Assembly (NCBI GenBank): GCA_024404295.1
Contig: JAKSQE010000001.1
Span: 1 to 33,794 of the forward strand
Direction of reading: 5' to 3'
DNA: 33,794 nucleotides
DNA from: Oscillibacter sp.
GTDB lineage: Bacteria; Bacillota; Clostridia; Oscillospirales; Oscillospiraceae
Shown here: piece by piece, positions 6,826 through 14,826 of the stretch
How positions within the stretch are numbered: the first letter of the stretch is position 1
Layout of the letters: every line of letters starts with the position of its first letter
The notes under the pieces: generated by a model
Told to the model about the DNA's origin: nothing
Database searches by the model: none
The model's input: the letters and a program-made list of their open reading frames with translations, nothing else
Position numbers and translations under genes: made by a program

Positions 6826-8832
6826 TTACGCACGCTTAAACATTTTTTCCAGTTCGTACTTGGTAAGTCTCACCGCCACAGGGCGGCCATGGGGGCAGAA
6901 ACGTACTTCGCCGCTTTGGACCTTCTCGATCAACACTTTCAGCTCAGAGGGGTCACTCTTCCAACCGCCCTTGATGGCAGCTTTGCAGGCCATGGTGTGC
7001 AGTAAATTTTCTCTGCGTTCCTCCAAGCTGCGTCCGGTTCGGATCTTCTCCGCCATCTCTTCCAGAGTAGCGGTGGTGTCGGCAGCGTCTATATCCGCAG
7101 GCACTTCCCGCACCAGCACAGCGCTGTCACCAAAGTCCTCAATGCCAAAGCCGAACTGGGAAAGTAAATGCTGATTTTCCAACAATAAACCGCCGTCCTC
7201 TCGGGACAGTTCTGCCACGATAGGCTGCAGTAAGGTTTGGCGCATCGGCGGCTCCTTGGCGGATCTCATCCGGTCAAAATTCACCCGCTCATGGGCGGCG
7301 TGCTTATCGATCAGCCAAACGTTATGATGCTCATCCTCGCAGATAATGTAGGTATTCAACACTTCGCCCGCCATGCGCCACGGTGCTTCCATAGGCGGCT
7401 GAATGGTCTGCTGCTGTGGCAGGTCAAGGCGCTCCTGCACCACCGGAATAGCAGGGGTAAACCGCTTTTCCGGCTCCTTTGTGGCTTTCTCCGTCACAGG
7501 AGCAAAAACTTCCCTCACCGCAGGTCTTTCTTCCTGCACGGCAAGTAGTTCTGTTTTCACGGAAGTTGCTGCCACAGAAGCCGGGGCCTTTCCCAATGCG
7601 GACGCCACAGGCCGTTTTATCTCATAACGCGGCAGAGTAGGCTGCACATCCGCAGCCTTTGCAGCCGCACGCATTTCCGTATTCCAAACCGCCTTTTCTG
7701 CCGGCTTGGCGGTCTGGTGGAACACGGTCTGGGGTTTGCTCTGCGCACCGCTCTCCCGATAGGTCTTGGCGTCCATGGTCTGGAAGAAATCCTGACGGGG
7801 ATTTTGCTGCTCTTCCACTCGTTTGGGTGCGGAAACGGCACCGCCTTTGGCATCCAGCGCATCCATGACGGTGTGGTATACCGCATCGAACACATCACGT
7901 TCCCGGGCAAATTTCACCTGGGTCTTGGCGGGATGGACATTGACATCCACCTGCGTCACCGGCAATGTGATATTCAGCACGCAGCCGGGGAATTTCCCCT
8001 TCATGATCTGATTGCGATAACCCTCTTCCAGTGCCGCCGTCAGCAGTTGGGACTTGATGAAACGACCGTTCACGAAAAATATCTGCATGGAGCGGGAACC
8101 ACGACCGTTTAACGGTGCGGTCACAAAGCCTTCCACGGCAATGTCCCCACCGCAGCCTTTCACCTGCACCAAACCCTTGGCAAAGTCACGGCCCAAAGCG
8201 GCATACACGGCGGAGTCCAAACGACTGTCGCCGGGGGTATGGAGACTCTCTACGCCGTCCTTAATAAACTTAAAGGAAATATCCGGATGGGACAGCGCCA
8301 GATGCTGCATAAGGCCTGCCACAGCCGTTGTCTCAGCGCTGTCTTTTTTCATAAATTTCAAACGAGCAGGGGTGTTATAGAACAGGTCCTGCACACGAAT
8401 GGTAGTGCCTTCCGGAGCGCCTATCTCCTGCACCTGAGCGGGCACACCGCCTTCCAGATGCAATGATGCACCTACATCGCTGCCCGGCTGCTTCGTCAGA
8501 ATGTCCACACGGCTGACTGCAGAAATGGCGGCCAGTGCTTCACCGCGAAAGCCCAAAGTGCCGATCTTGCTCAGATCCTCCTCTGTGCGGAGTTTGGAGG
8601 TCGCATGGCGCAAAAAAGCAGTAGGCAACTCAGCCGGCGCAATGCCGCAGCCGTTGTCGGTAATGCGGATCAAGCTCATGCCACCCCGTTGGATCTCCAC
8701 TACAATAGCAGATGCACCTGCGTCAATGGCATTCTCCACCAGTTCCTTGACCACGCTGGCAGGGCGCTCCACCACCTCACCGGCAGCAATCAGATCTGCC
8801 ACATGGGATGCTAACTGTTCAATATGAGGCAT
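6826..8832 (-). CDS. mutL: DNA mismatch repair protein MutL
   Basis: The 668-residue MutL has an N-terminal GHKL ATPase with ELVENAIDAGA, then DNGCGI and GFRGEAL, a proline/charge-rich linker (about 330-470) and a C-terminal dimerisation domain. The endonuclease metal motif reads DKHAAHE (509-515), keeping the key D, H and E although the usual Q is K. ACKAAIK (about 615) and CPHGRP (about 646) are also present, so nicking activity is expected. It pairs with MutS to direct strand repair. AGGAGG lies ahead of the ATG. A CPBP protease gene is inserted between mutS and mutL. Confidence 0.96.
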   Translation of the reverse strand: MPHIEQLASHVADLIAAGEVVERPASVVKELVENAIDAGASAIVVEIQRGGMSLIRITDNGCGIAPAELPTAFLRHATSKLRTEEDLSKIGTLGFRGEALAAISAVSRVDILTKQPGSDVGASLHLEGGVPAQVQEIGAPEGTTIRVQDLFYNTPARLKFMKKDSAETTAVAGLMQHLALSHPDISFKFIKDGVESLHTPGDSRLDSAVYAALGRDFAKGLVQVKGCGGDIAVEGFVTAPLNGRGSRSMQIFFVNGRFIKSQLLTAALEEGYRNQIMKGKFPGCVLNITLPVTQVDVNVHPAKTQVKFARERDVFDAVYHTVMDALDAKGGAVSAPKRVEEQQNPRQDFFQTMDAKTYRESGAQSKPQTVFHQTAKPAEKAVWNTEMRAAAKAADVQPTLPRYEIKRPVASALGKAPASVAATSVKTELLAVQEERPAVREVFAPVTEKATKEPEKRFTPAIPVVQERLDLPQQQTIQPPMEAPWRMAGEVLNTYIICEDEHHNVWLIDKHAAHERVNFDRMRSAKEPPMRQTLLQPIVAELSREDGGLLLENQHLLSQFGFGIEDFGDSAVLVREVPADIDAADTTATLEEMAEKIRTGRSLEERRENLLHTMACKAAIKGGWKSDPSELKVLIEKVQSGEVRFCPHGRPVAVRLTKYELEKMFKRA

Positions 8833-8856
8833 AAGGCACCTCCTAAATGTTTTCGA

Positions 8857-9567
8857 TTATCTCGTCTGTGCCCAAACACTCAGGGCATTGACTGCCGCAT
8901 GGAGTCCAATCGAGCTCCAAAGCGTACCGCTGTGGTCATAGGCCCAGGCCAAAACCAATCCGGGCACCAAATACTGCACCATCAACAGGAAGTAAGTCAC
9001 ATCCTGCCGCACCACAGCGAACTGCCACACATGGATCAGCGCAAACAGTACGCAGCTGATCACATAGGCCACGGCACGGCTTTTTAGCTTTAGATTTCCG
9101 AATACCAGACCACGGAACAGCACTTCTTCCACAAAAGGCGCCAACAGGATCACAATCAGAAGTGTCACTCGGGGTGCGCTGTTGATCTGTGCGGAAATCG
9201 TGCTGTCATTCAGATTGGTGCGGTTGTTCACCAACAGGTGCGTCAGGCGGAAAACCAGTTCATTCAGGCCATACATGGCGATAATTCCCACGATAATGGT
9301 CTTACAACTTTCGCCCAAATTGTCCGCAAATCGCTTGGTCGTTCGTCCGATATAGCCGTGGAAGATGATAACCGTGATGGCCAACAGCGTGTAATAATAG
9401 ATGATATTTTGCAGGGTCTCCGGAATATCTGTACCCAACAGCCTTTCCACCAGTCGGAATAGGGGTGCTGTAGCAAAGGGCAGAACAATCAAATAAACAC
9501 ACAGGAAAATCACGCCTGCGATCTGCTCGCCGGCAGACATATAAGAGGTCGATTTCTTTTTTGCCAT
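8857..9567 (-). CDS. CPBP-family intramembrane metalloprotease
   Basis: This 236-residue protein is highly hydrophobic with roughly six to seven predicted membrane spans. It carries the CPBP/Abi (CAAX protease-like, Rce1-type) motifs: EEVLFRG (EE at 147-148, R at 152), FALIH (H at 179) and GLHAAVNAL (H at 223), which together form the glutamate/histidine metal site. Substrates are unknown; bacterial members act in protein maturation, bacteriocin self-protection or are uncharacterised. It sits between mutS (18-base gap) and mutL (24-base gap), with no obvious functional link to mismatch repair. Confidence 0.9.
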   Translation of the reverse strand: MAKKKSTSYMSAGEQIAGVIFLCVYLIVLPFATAPLFRLVERLLGTDIPETLQNIIYYYTLLAITVIIFHGYIGRTTKRFADNLGESCKTIIVGIIAMYGLNELVFRLTHLLVNNRTNLNDSTISAQINSAPRVTLLIVILLAPFVEEVLFRGLVFGNLKLKSRAVAYVISCVLFALIHVWQFAVVRQDVTYFLLMVQYLVPGLVLAWAYDHSGTLWSSIGLHAAVNALSVWAQTR

Positions 9568-9585
9568 GTTGTCACCACCTTGGCA

Positions 9586-12192
9586 TTACGATAATTTTTG
9601 TTTCAGTTCGTACAGCAGGCTCATGGCCTCGATCGGCGTCAGGGTGTCCGGCTGACAGCGCCTGAGAGCCGCCAGCACCTCGCCCTCGCCCATAGCGGTC
9701 ATGCTCACCTGATCCGCTTCCTGACGGGGGGCCGTATACTGCACGCCATTTTCGCTCTCCAATTCCGTCAAAACGGTCTTTGCCCGCTTCACCACTGTCT
9801 GAGGCAGACCTGCCAGTTTGGCAACTTCGCTACCATAGCTGCGATCCGCTCCGCCGGGAATGATCTTGCGGAGGAAGATAATGTCCTCACCCCGGGTCTT
9901 CACAGCGATATTGTAATTCACGGTGCCGGGGAGCGTGTTCTCCAGCTCCGTCAGCTCGTGATAGTGCGTAGCGAAAAGGGTTTTTGCACCCAGCGTCTTG
10001 GATTCCGCGCAGTATTCCAGTACAGCACGGGCGATGGACATGCCGTCAAAGGTAGAGGTACCACGGCCGATCTCGTCCAAAATCAGCAAGGAATTCTTGG
10101 TGGCGTGGCGCAGAATGTCGGACACCTCCGTCATCTCCACCATAAAGGTGGACTGACCTGCCGACAGATCATCACTGGCACCGATCCGGGTGAAAATGCG
10201 ATCCACCACGCCAATGCGAGCGTACTTTGCCGGAACAAAACTGCCCATTTGTGCCATGAGCACCATCAGCGCCACTTGACGCATATAAGTGGACTTACCC
10301 GCCATATTGGGGCCGGTGATAATGGCTACGCGCTCCTCTTTTTCGCCCATAAAGGTATCGTTTGGGACAAACAAACTGTCCTTCAGCACCTTTTCCACCA
10401 CGGGATGGCGGCCTTCCCGAATTTCGATCACGCCGGACTCGTCCACCTCAGGGCGGCAATAGTTGTTCCGCACCGCCACGGTGGCAAAGGACGCCAGTGC
10501 GTCCAGCTCCGCCAACAGCGCCGCCGTTTTTTGAATACGCTGTGCCTGTGCGGAAATGGTGTTGCGCAGTTCTGTAAACAATTCATACTCCGGCGCCACC
10601 ACACGCTCGGAAGCGGTTAGGATCTCATGCTCCAGGTCTTTCAGTTCCTGCGTGATAAAGCGCTCGCCGTTTACCAGCGTCTGCTTGCGAATATAGGTTT
10701 CGGGTACCATCTCCTTAAAGGAGTTGGACACCTCGATGTAATAACCAAAGACTTTGTTATAGCCGATCTTCAGGGTGCGAATGCCGGTCTTTTCCTTCTC
10801 CGATGCCTCGATCTCCGCAATGACACCCTTGCCGTTTTTCAGAATGTGGCGCAGGCGATCCACCTCGGGATGGAAGCCGTCACGGATAAAGCCGCCCTCA
10901 CGAACGGAGAAAGGTGGTTCGTCGCAAATCGTCGCCGCAATTTGGTTGCCAATGTCCTCCAGCAAATCAAACTCCTGCTGCAATTCCACAATGCGGCGGT
11001 CATTCACGCCCTCCAGTTGTGCGGCAATGTTGGGTAACTTCTCGATGGCAGAACGGAGGGAAGCCATATCTCTGCCGCCGGCGGTGCCGTAGACGATGCG
11101 TCCCACCAGGCGCTCCATATCGCCCAGGCCGGTCATACCGGCAATCAGTTCTTCCCGGCGGATGGTATCCTCCACCAGAGCCGCCACCGCGCTGCTGCGC
11201 TTGTTGATGGCAGTAACGGACAACAACGGGCGTTCCAGCCAACTGCGGAGCAATCGGCCACCCATGGGCGTCTTGGTCTTATCCAACACCCACAGGAGAC
11301 TGCCCTTCTTCTCCTTATTGCGGAGAGTCTCCGTCAGTTCCAGATTGCGGCGGGCAGTCAGATCCAGTTCCATAAACCGGCCCTGCTCATAGTAATCCAG
11401 ATCGTTGATATGGCTGAGGTCGGTCTTCTGGGTCTCGTATAAGTAATGCAGCAGTCCGCCCAGCGCCATGGTGGCAGCAGGGTTGTTTGCAGGCAGGCTG
11501 CGCTGCGCCTCCTCGCCAAACTGCTTGCGAATATTCTTTTCCGCCTCCGCCAACAGGAAGCGACGTTCACCGCCGTTTTCCCAACGGCAATGGAGTTTGT
11601 CGCTCAACACGTCAGTCAATCCACGCTCAGAAGCTGCACCATCGTTCAAAATGGCCTCCACAGGATTGAAGCGGCCCAACTCATTGACAATATGCTCCAT
11701 CGTTTCCTTGCCGGAAAACGCCGTCAGATGGGCCTTGCCGGTGGTAATATCGCAAAACGCCACACCGCCGCCCCGGCTGTCCAGATAAATGCCGCAAATA
11801 AAGTTTCCGGCCTTGTCCTCCAGACAGGCAGCGTCGATGACGGTACCGGGTGTGACTACACGAATGATATCCCGCTTCACCAAGCCTTTGGCGGTGGCGG
11901 GATCCTCCACCTGCTCGCAGATGGCTACCTTGTAGCCCTTGGCGATCAGGCGGGCAATGTAACTCTCGCTGGCATGGTAGGGAATACCGCACATGGGGAT
12001 CTGCTCTTCGGCGGGCTTCGCCTTTTTGCCGTGGTCACGGGAGGTCAGGGTCAGATCCAGTTCCGCCGATGCTGTATGGGCATCCTCGCCGAACATTTCA
12101 TAGAAATCACCCAAGCGGAAGAACAGGATGGAATCCTGATTCTGCTCTTTGATCTCCAGATATTGTTTCATCATGGGCGTCAGCTCTGCCAT
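9586..12192 (-). CDS. mutS: DNA mismatch recognition protein MutS
   Basis: The 868-residue length is typical of MutS1. The N-terminal mismatch-binding domain has the FYEMFGEDA region with the stacking Phe and Glu of the F-x-E motif. Core and clamp domains follow. The C-terminal ABC-type ATPase has Walker A GPNMAGKST and the Walker B/signature region with LLILDEIGRGTSTFDG, followed by FATHYHELTEL. MutS finds mismatches and recruits MutL, encoded two genes downstream. It begins 37 bases after the miaB stop; a modest AGGTGAGA ribosome binding site precedes the ATG. Confidence 0.97.
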   Translation of the reverse strand: MAELTPMMKQYLEIKEQNQDSILFFRLGDFYEMFGEDAHTASAELDLTLTSRDHGKKAKPAEEQIPMCGIPYHASESYIARLIAKGYKVAICEQVEDPATAKGLVKRDIIRVVTPGTVIDAACLEDKAGNFICGIYLDSRGGGVAFCDITTGKAHLTAFSGKETMEHIVNELGRFNPVEAILNDGAASERGLTDVLSDKLHCRWENGGERRFLLAEAEKNIRKQFGEEAQRSLPANNPAATMALGGLLHYLYETQKTDLSHINDLDYYEQGRFMELDLTARRNLELTETLRNKEKKGSLLWVLDKTKTPMGGRLLRSWLERPLLSVTAINKRSSAVAALVEDTIRREELIAGMTGLGDMERLVGRIVYGTAGGRDMASLRSAIEKLPNIAAQLEGVNDRRIVELQQEFDLLEDIGNQIAATICDEPPFSVREGGFIRDGFHPEVDRLRHILKNGKGVIAEIEASEKEKTGIRTLKIGYNKVFGYYIEVSNSFKEMVPETYIRKQTLVNGERFITQELKDLEHEILTASERVVAPEYELFTELRNTISAQAQRIQKTAALLAELDALASFATVAVRNNYCRPEVDESGVIEIREGRHPVVEKVLKDSLFVPNDTFMGEKEERVAIITGPNMAGKSTYMRQVALMVLMAQMGSFVPAKYARIGVVDRIFTRIGASDDLSAGQSTFMVEMTEVSDILRHATKNSLLILDEIGRGTSTFDGMSIARAVLEYCAESKTLGAKTLFATHYHELTELENTLPGTVNYNIAVKTRGEDIIFLRKIIPGGADRSYGSEVAKLAGLPQTVVKRAKTVLTELESENGVQYTAPRQEADQVSMTAMGEGEVLAALRRCQPDTLTPIEAMSLLYELKQKLS

Positions 12193-12229
12193 GGTCTCAC
12201 CTAACCTTTTCCATTTCTCTATTGCAATC

Positions 12230-13639
12230 TCAAACTTCGCCGTACAGCGCCCAGGTGTTGCTGCCGGTAATGGTCACATCGATAAATTGGCCAATGAGGG
12301 ACTTGTCTCCCTTCATGCGCACCAGACGGTTGCCGTTGGTGCGGGCGGCCAGAGGAAATTCCGCATCGTCGCTCTCGCCATCCACCAGAACGCGGACGGT
12401 CTTGCCGATATAGGCGGCGTGGAGCTTCGCGGACATGCCGTTCTGCACCTCCAGCAGCTTGTCGAACCACTTCTGCTTCTCCTCCCGGGTGGCGGGGTCT
12501 GGCATCTCGGCAGCCTTCGTGCCGGGACGGGGAGAATAGATAAACGTAAACAGGGCGTCAAAGCCCACTTCCTCTACCAGAGAAACCGTGTCCATGGCCT
12601 CTGCCTCCGTCTCGCCGGGGAAGCCGATGATGACATCGGAAGTGATGACCAATCCGGGCATTTTCTCTTTGGCATAGTTGATCAGTTCTAAGTACTGTTC
12701 CCGGGTATAGCGGCGGTTCATCTCATGCAGCACCCGGTTATTGCCGGACTGGAAAGGCAGGTGCAGTTGGCGGGCAACATGCTTGCTTGCTGCCATGGTG
12801 TCGAACAGCTTCTTCGTAGCGTCCTTAGGATGACTGGACATAAAGCGGATCACATACTCGCCCTCAATTTGATCAATTTCCGCTAACAGATCCGCAAAGT
12901 CGTAGTCGATACCCAAGTCTTTCCCGTAAGAATTGACATTCTGACCCAGCAAGGTAATGTCTTTATAGCCGGCTTCCACCAGTCCACGAACTTCCTCCAG
13001 CACACACTGGGGATCACGGCTGCGCTCGCGACCGCGGACATAAGGCACGATACAGTAAGAGCAGAAGTTGTTGCAGCCGTACATGATGCTGACCCATGCC
13101 TTCACGCCCTTTTCCCGCACCACGGGGATTCCCTCGGCAATGCTGCCGTGTTCATCATCCACCGCAAAGACCCGCTTACGCTTGTCGTACACCCGCCACA
13201 AAAGCTCCGGGAACTTCCACAAAGCGTGGGGGCCAAACACCAGATCCACATGACGGTAGGACTCCTTCACACGGTTGGAAACGCGCTCCTCCTGCGCCAT
13301 ACAACCGCACAGGCAAATCACCTGCTCGGGATTCTCTTTCTTCGTGTGGGTCAGAATACCCAGGTTGCCGAATACACGCTGCTCGGCATGCTCCCGGACG
13401 GCGCAGGTGTTCAAAATGACCAGATCGGCTTCTTTCCAATCCTCGGTAAAGGTAAAGCCGCATTCCTCCAGCATACCCATCAGTTTCTGGCCGTCGGCAA
13501 CATTCTGCTGGCAGCCAAAGGTATCCACGCAAGCCACAGGGTGGGCCTCGCGGGCGGTGAACATTTCTTTGATTTTTGCTTCAAATTCCCGCTGTTGTGC
13601 CAAATCGGCTTCGGGGATAATTACCTGACTCCGTTCCAA
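12230..13639 (-). CDS. miaB: tRNA-2-methylthio-N6-dimethylallyladenosine synthase MiaB
   Basis: A radical-SAM methylthiotransferase that adds the 2-methylthio group to i6A37 made by MiaA. The N-terminal domain holds the auxiliary cluster cysteines (DTFGCQQN, ILNTCAVREHA, CLCGCMAQ). The radical SAM core has the CxxxCxxC signature CNNFCSYC, and a TRAM domain ends the protein. The start is not certain. An ATG at 13654 lacks any Shine-Dalgarno site and lies about 16 bases from the predicted transcript start. GGAGG at 13648-13652 is well placed, 8 bases ahead of the TTG at 13637-13639, so I favour the TTG (469 residues instead of 474). It is the first gene of the operon running to divIVA. Confidence 0.93.
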   Translation of the reverse strand: MERSQVIIPEADLAQQREFEAKIKEMFTAREAHPVACVDTFGCQQNVADGQKLMGMLEECGFTFTEDWKEADLVILNTCAVREHAEQRVFGNLGILTHTKKENPEQVICLCGCMAQEERVSNRVKESYRHVDLVFGPHALWKFPELLWRVYDKRKRVFAVDDEHGSIAEGIPVVREKGVKAWVSIMYGCNNFCSYCIVPYVRGRERSRDPQCVLEEVRGLVEAGYKDITLLGQNVNSYGKDLGIDYDFADLLAEIDQIEGEYVIRFMSSHPKDATKKLFDTMAASKHVARQLHLPFQSGNNRVLHEMNRRYTREQYLELINYAKEKMPGLVITSDVIIGFPGETEAEAMDTVSLVEEVGFDALFTFIYSPRPGTKAAEMPDPATREEKQKWFDKLLEVQNGMSAKLHAAYIGKTVRVLVDGESDDAEFPLAARTNGNRLVRMKGDKSLIGQFIDVTITGSNTWALYGEV

Positions 13640-13676
13640 TCTTTTATCCTCCATATAGAGATACTTTAACTAAATT

Positions 13677-13705
13677 ACTATATCATAAAAGCCGTAAAAG
13701 CACAA
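13677..13705 (-). promoter_or_regulatory. Promoter of the miaB-mutS-mutL-miaA-hfq-divIVA operon
   Basis: On the minus strand a -35 box TTGTGC (13700-13705) and a -10 box TATAGT (13677-13682) are spaced by 17 bases. A TG one base ahead of the -10 makes it an extended -10 promoter. The leader to miaB would be only about 15-30 bases. Confidence 0.65.
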
Positions 13706-13746
13706 GGCGTAATTCTGTCCCGCAGAGCGATTCCGGGCGGTTTCCG

Positions 13747-13775
13747 TTGCATTTTATCGTGGGTTTTCGTATAAT
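13747..13775 (+). promoter_or_regulatory. Promoter of the DMT permease gene
   Basis: A perfect -10 box TATAAT (13770-13775) lies 17 bases downstream of a weak -35 TTGCAT (13747-13752). It is divergent from the miaB promoter, about 40 bases away, and gives a leader of roughly 50 bases to the ATG at 13831. Confidence 0.65.
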
Positions 13776-13830
13776 AAAAACTGCGGTTTTTTATCAGTTT
13801 TTTAACGTCTGTCTTTCAAGGAGGTTTTCA

Positions 13831-14256
13831 ATGTTCACCTATATCTGGCCCATCGCTTTGGTGGTCTTTTCCAATATTCTATATCAGGTATGCGCTAAGG
13901 GTGTTCCCAGTGAGATGAATCCTTTGGCCTCCATGACGGTTACATATTTCGTTTCCACGATCGCTTCCGCAATCTTATATTTTCTGTTGGTGAAAGATGG
14001 ACACCTGCTTAAGGAATACACCCACACCAACTGGGCACCGATCGTTCTGGGACTGGTCATTGTGGGATTAGAGGTTGGCTTTATTTACGCTTATAAAATT
14101 GGTTGGCAGGTCAGCACCGCATCCACCGTGCAAAGCGCTTTTCTGGCTGTTGCATTACTGATCGTCGGTTTTGTGTTCTACCATGAGCCATTATCAGCCA
14201 GTAAAATTTTTGGTGCTGTAGTTTGCCTAATTGGACTTTATTTCCTCAACCGATAA
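13831..14256 (+). CDS. Small EamA/DMT-superfamily permease
   Basis: The 141-residue, four-helix membrane protein starts MFTYIWPIALVVFSNILYQV. The start is fixed by AAGGAGG nine bases upstream; a longer reading from 13747 lacks support. Half-size length, four hydrophobic spans and the C-terminal pattern VALLIVGFVFYHEP followed by GAVVCLIGLYFLNR match single-EamA-domain or small-multidrug-resistance-like members of the drug/metabolite transporter superfamily, which work as dimers. The substrate is unknown. It stands alone on the plus strand between two minus-strand units, with its own promoter and terminator. Confidence 0.85.
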   Translation: MFTYIWPIALVVFSNILYQVCAKGVPSEMNPLASMTVTYFVSTIASAILYFLLVKDGHLLKEYTHTNWAPIVLGLVIVGLEVGFIYAYKIGWQVSTASTVQSAFLAVALLIVGFVFYHEPLSASKIFGAVVCLIGLYFLNR

Positions 14257-14258
14257 AA

Positions 14259-14287
14259 AACCGCAGCGAATGCTGCGGTTTTTCTTT
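14259..14287 (+). terminator. Terminator of the DMT permease gene
   Basis: Nine-base perfect arms AACCGCAGC (14259-14267) and GCTGCGGTT (14272-14280) with a 4-base loop are followed by TTTCTTT. The A-run upstream means it can also stop transcription arriving on the minus strand from the HPr-like gene. It lies directly behind the permease stop codon. Confidence 0.88.
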
Positions 14288-14298
14288 AAAAGCAAAGC

Positions 14299-14324
14299 GG
14301 CGCCGCAGCATTTGCCGCAGCGCC
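14299..14324 (-). terminator. Terminator-like hairpin after the HPr-like gene
   Basis: On the minus strand, arms of 11 bases (14314-14324 and 14299-14309) around a 4-base loop pair fully when two G-U pairs are allowed, while the plus-strand version has two mismatches. The tail GCTTTGCTTTT is only a moderate U-tract; the permease terminator next to it may serve as backup. Confidence 0.6.
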
Positions 14325-14343
14325 TTTCTAAAGCATGTTTGGA

Positions 14344-14565
14344 TCAGGCCATCTTTTCCACCAGTTTGCTGAACTGGCGGGCATCCACATTGTCCTCAGC
14401 GACCACATGAGCCTTTTGACCGACCAGGGCAAACAGGCCCAGCAGGGAACGAGCATCCAACATCACGGTGTCAGTGCTCAGCCAGACTTCATAGGGTGCC
14501 TTGCTTGCCAGCTCATTGATTCTCTCGACCTGAGCCTTATCCTTAATTTCAATAACCTTTGTCAT
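14344..14565 (-). CDS. HPr-like protein lacking the catalytic histidine
   Basis: The 73-residue protein aligns with PTS phosphocarrier HPr in its second half: TDTVMLDARSLLGLFALVGQ corresponds to the HPr segment around the regulatory Ser46, with Ser40 here in that position. The N-terminal part, where HPr has the GxHARPA site phosphorylated by Enzyme I, is short and has no histidine; the only His is residue 53. It therefore cannot act as an ordinary PEP-dependent phosphocarrier. A regulatory, Crh-like role through the serine is possible but is inference. It has a GGAGA ribosome binding site, its own promoter and a terminator. No PTS gene is nearby. Confidence 0.82.
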   Translation of the reverse strand: MTKVIEIKDKAQVERINELASKAPYEVWLSTDTVMLDARSLLGLFALVGQKAHVVAEDNVDARQFSKLVEKMA

Positions 14566-14667
14566 AATATTTTATCTCCTTTTGTGCGAGTTTCCGCACG
14601 ATTCAAAATATTTTTCCTAACTTTTTTCGATGTTTTTTCTTGAGTCCGCCCTTACTCGGATGCCCAC

Positions 14668-14696
14668 ATTGTAGCTTGCGTCATGGAGAAAATCAA
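14668..14696 (-). promoter_or_regulatory. Promoter of the HPr-like gene
   Basis: Minus strand: -35 box TTGATT (14691-14696), 17-base spacer, -10 box TACAAT (14668-14673). This leaves a leader of about 95 bases ahead of the start codon at 14565. Confidence 0.65.
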
Positions 14697-14723
14697 TCTT
14701 CAACTTTCACAAAGAAACTTCAC

Positions 14724-14735
14724 GTAATCGATTAC
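14724..14735. promoter_or_regulatory. 12-base perfect palindrome upstream of the HPr-like promoter
   Basis: GTAATCGATTAC is a perfect palindrome with a central CG, the style of operator used by LacI-family regulators. It lies 28 bases upstream of the -35 box of the HPr-like gene, a place suited to activation. No regulator can be assigned; chance occurrence is possible. The rest of the 14566-14826 gap holds only the promoter and the terminator listed separately. Confidence 0.35.
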
Positions 14736-14782
14736 CTTTGTTTATATTGCACAGTTTTCTTTTTCGAATTTGTGAATATAGT

Positions 14783-14810
14783 AAAAGCCCCGCCTTTGTG
14801 GCGGGGCTTT
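14783..14810 (-). terminator. Terminator of the gdpP-to-lipoprotein operon
   Basis: Perfect 11-base arms AAAGCCCCGCC (14784-14794) and GGCGGGGCTTT (14800-14810) with a 5-base loop. On the minus strand the stem ends in TTTT, 17 bases past the lipoprotein stop codon. It closes the roughly 10-kb minus-strand operon. Confidence 0.88.
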
Positions 14811-14826
14811 GTGGATGATCAAAGTA

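Noticed and set aside
8857..9567. CPBP protease as a bacteriocin immunity gene
   Set aside because: There is no bacteriocin precursor or exporter nearby; its place between mutS and mutL gives no support for that role.
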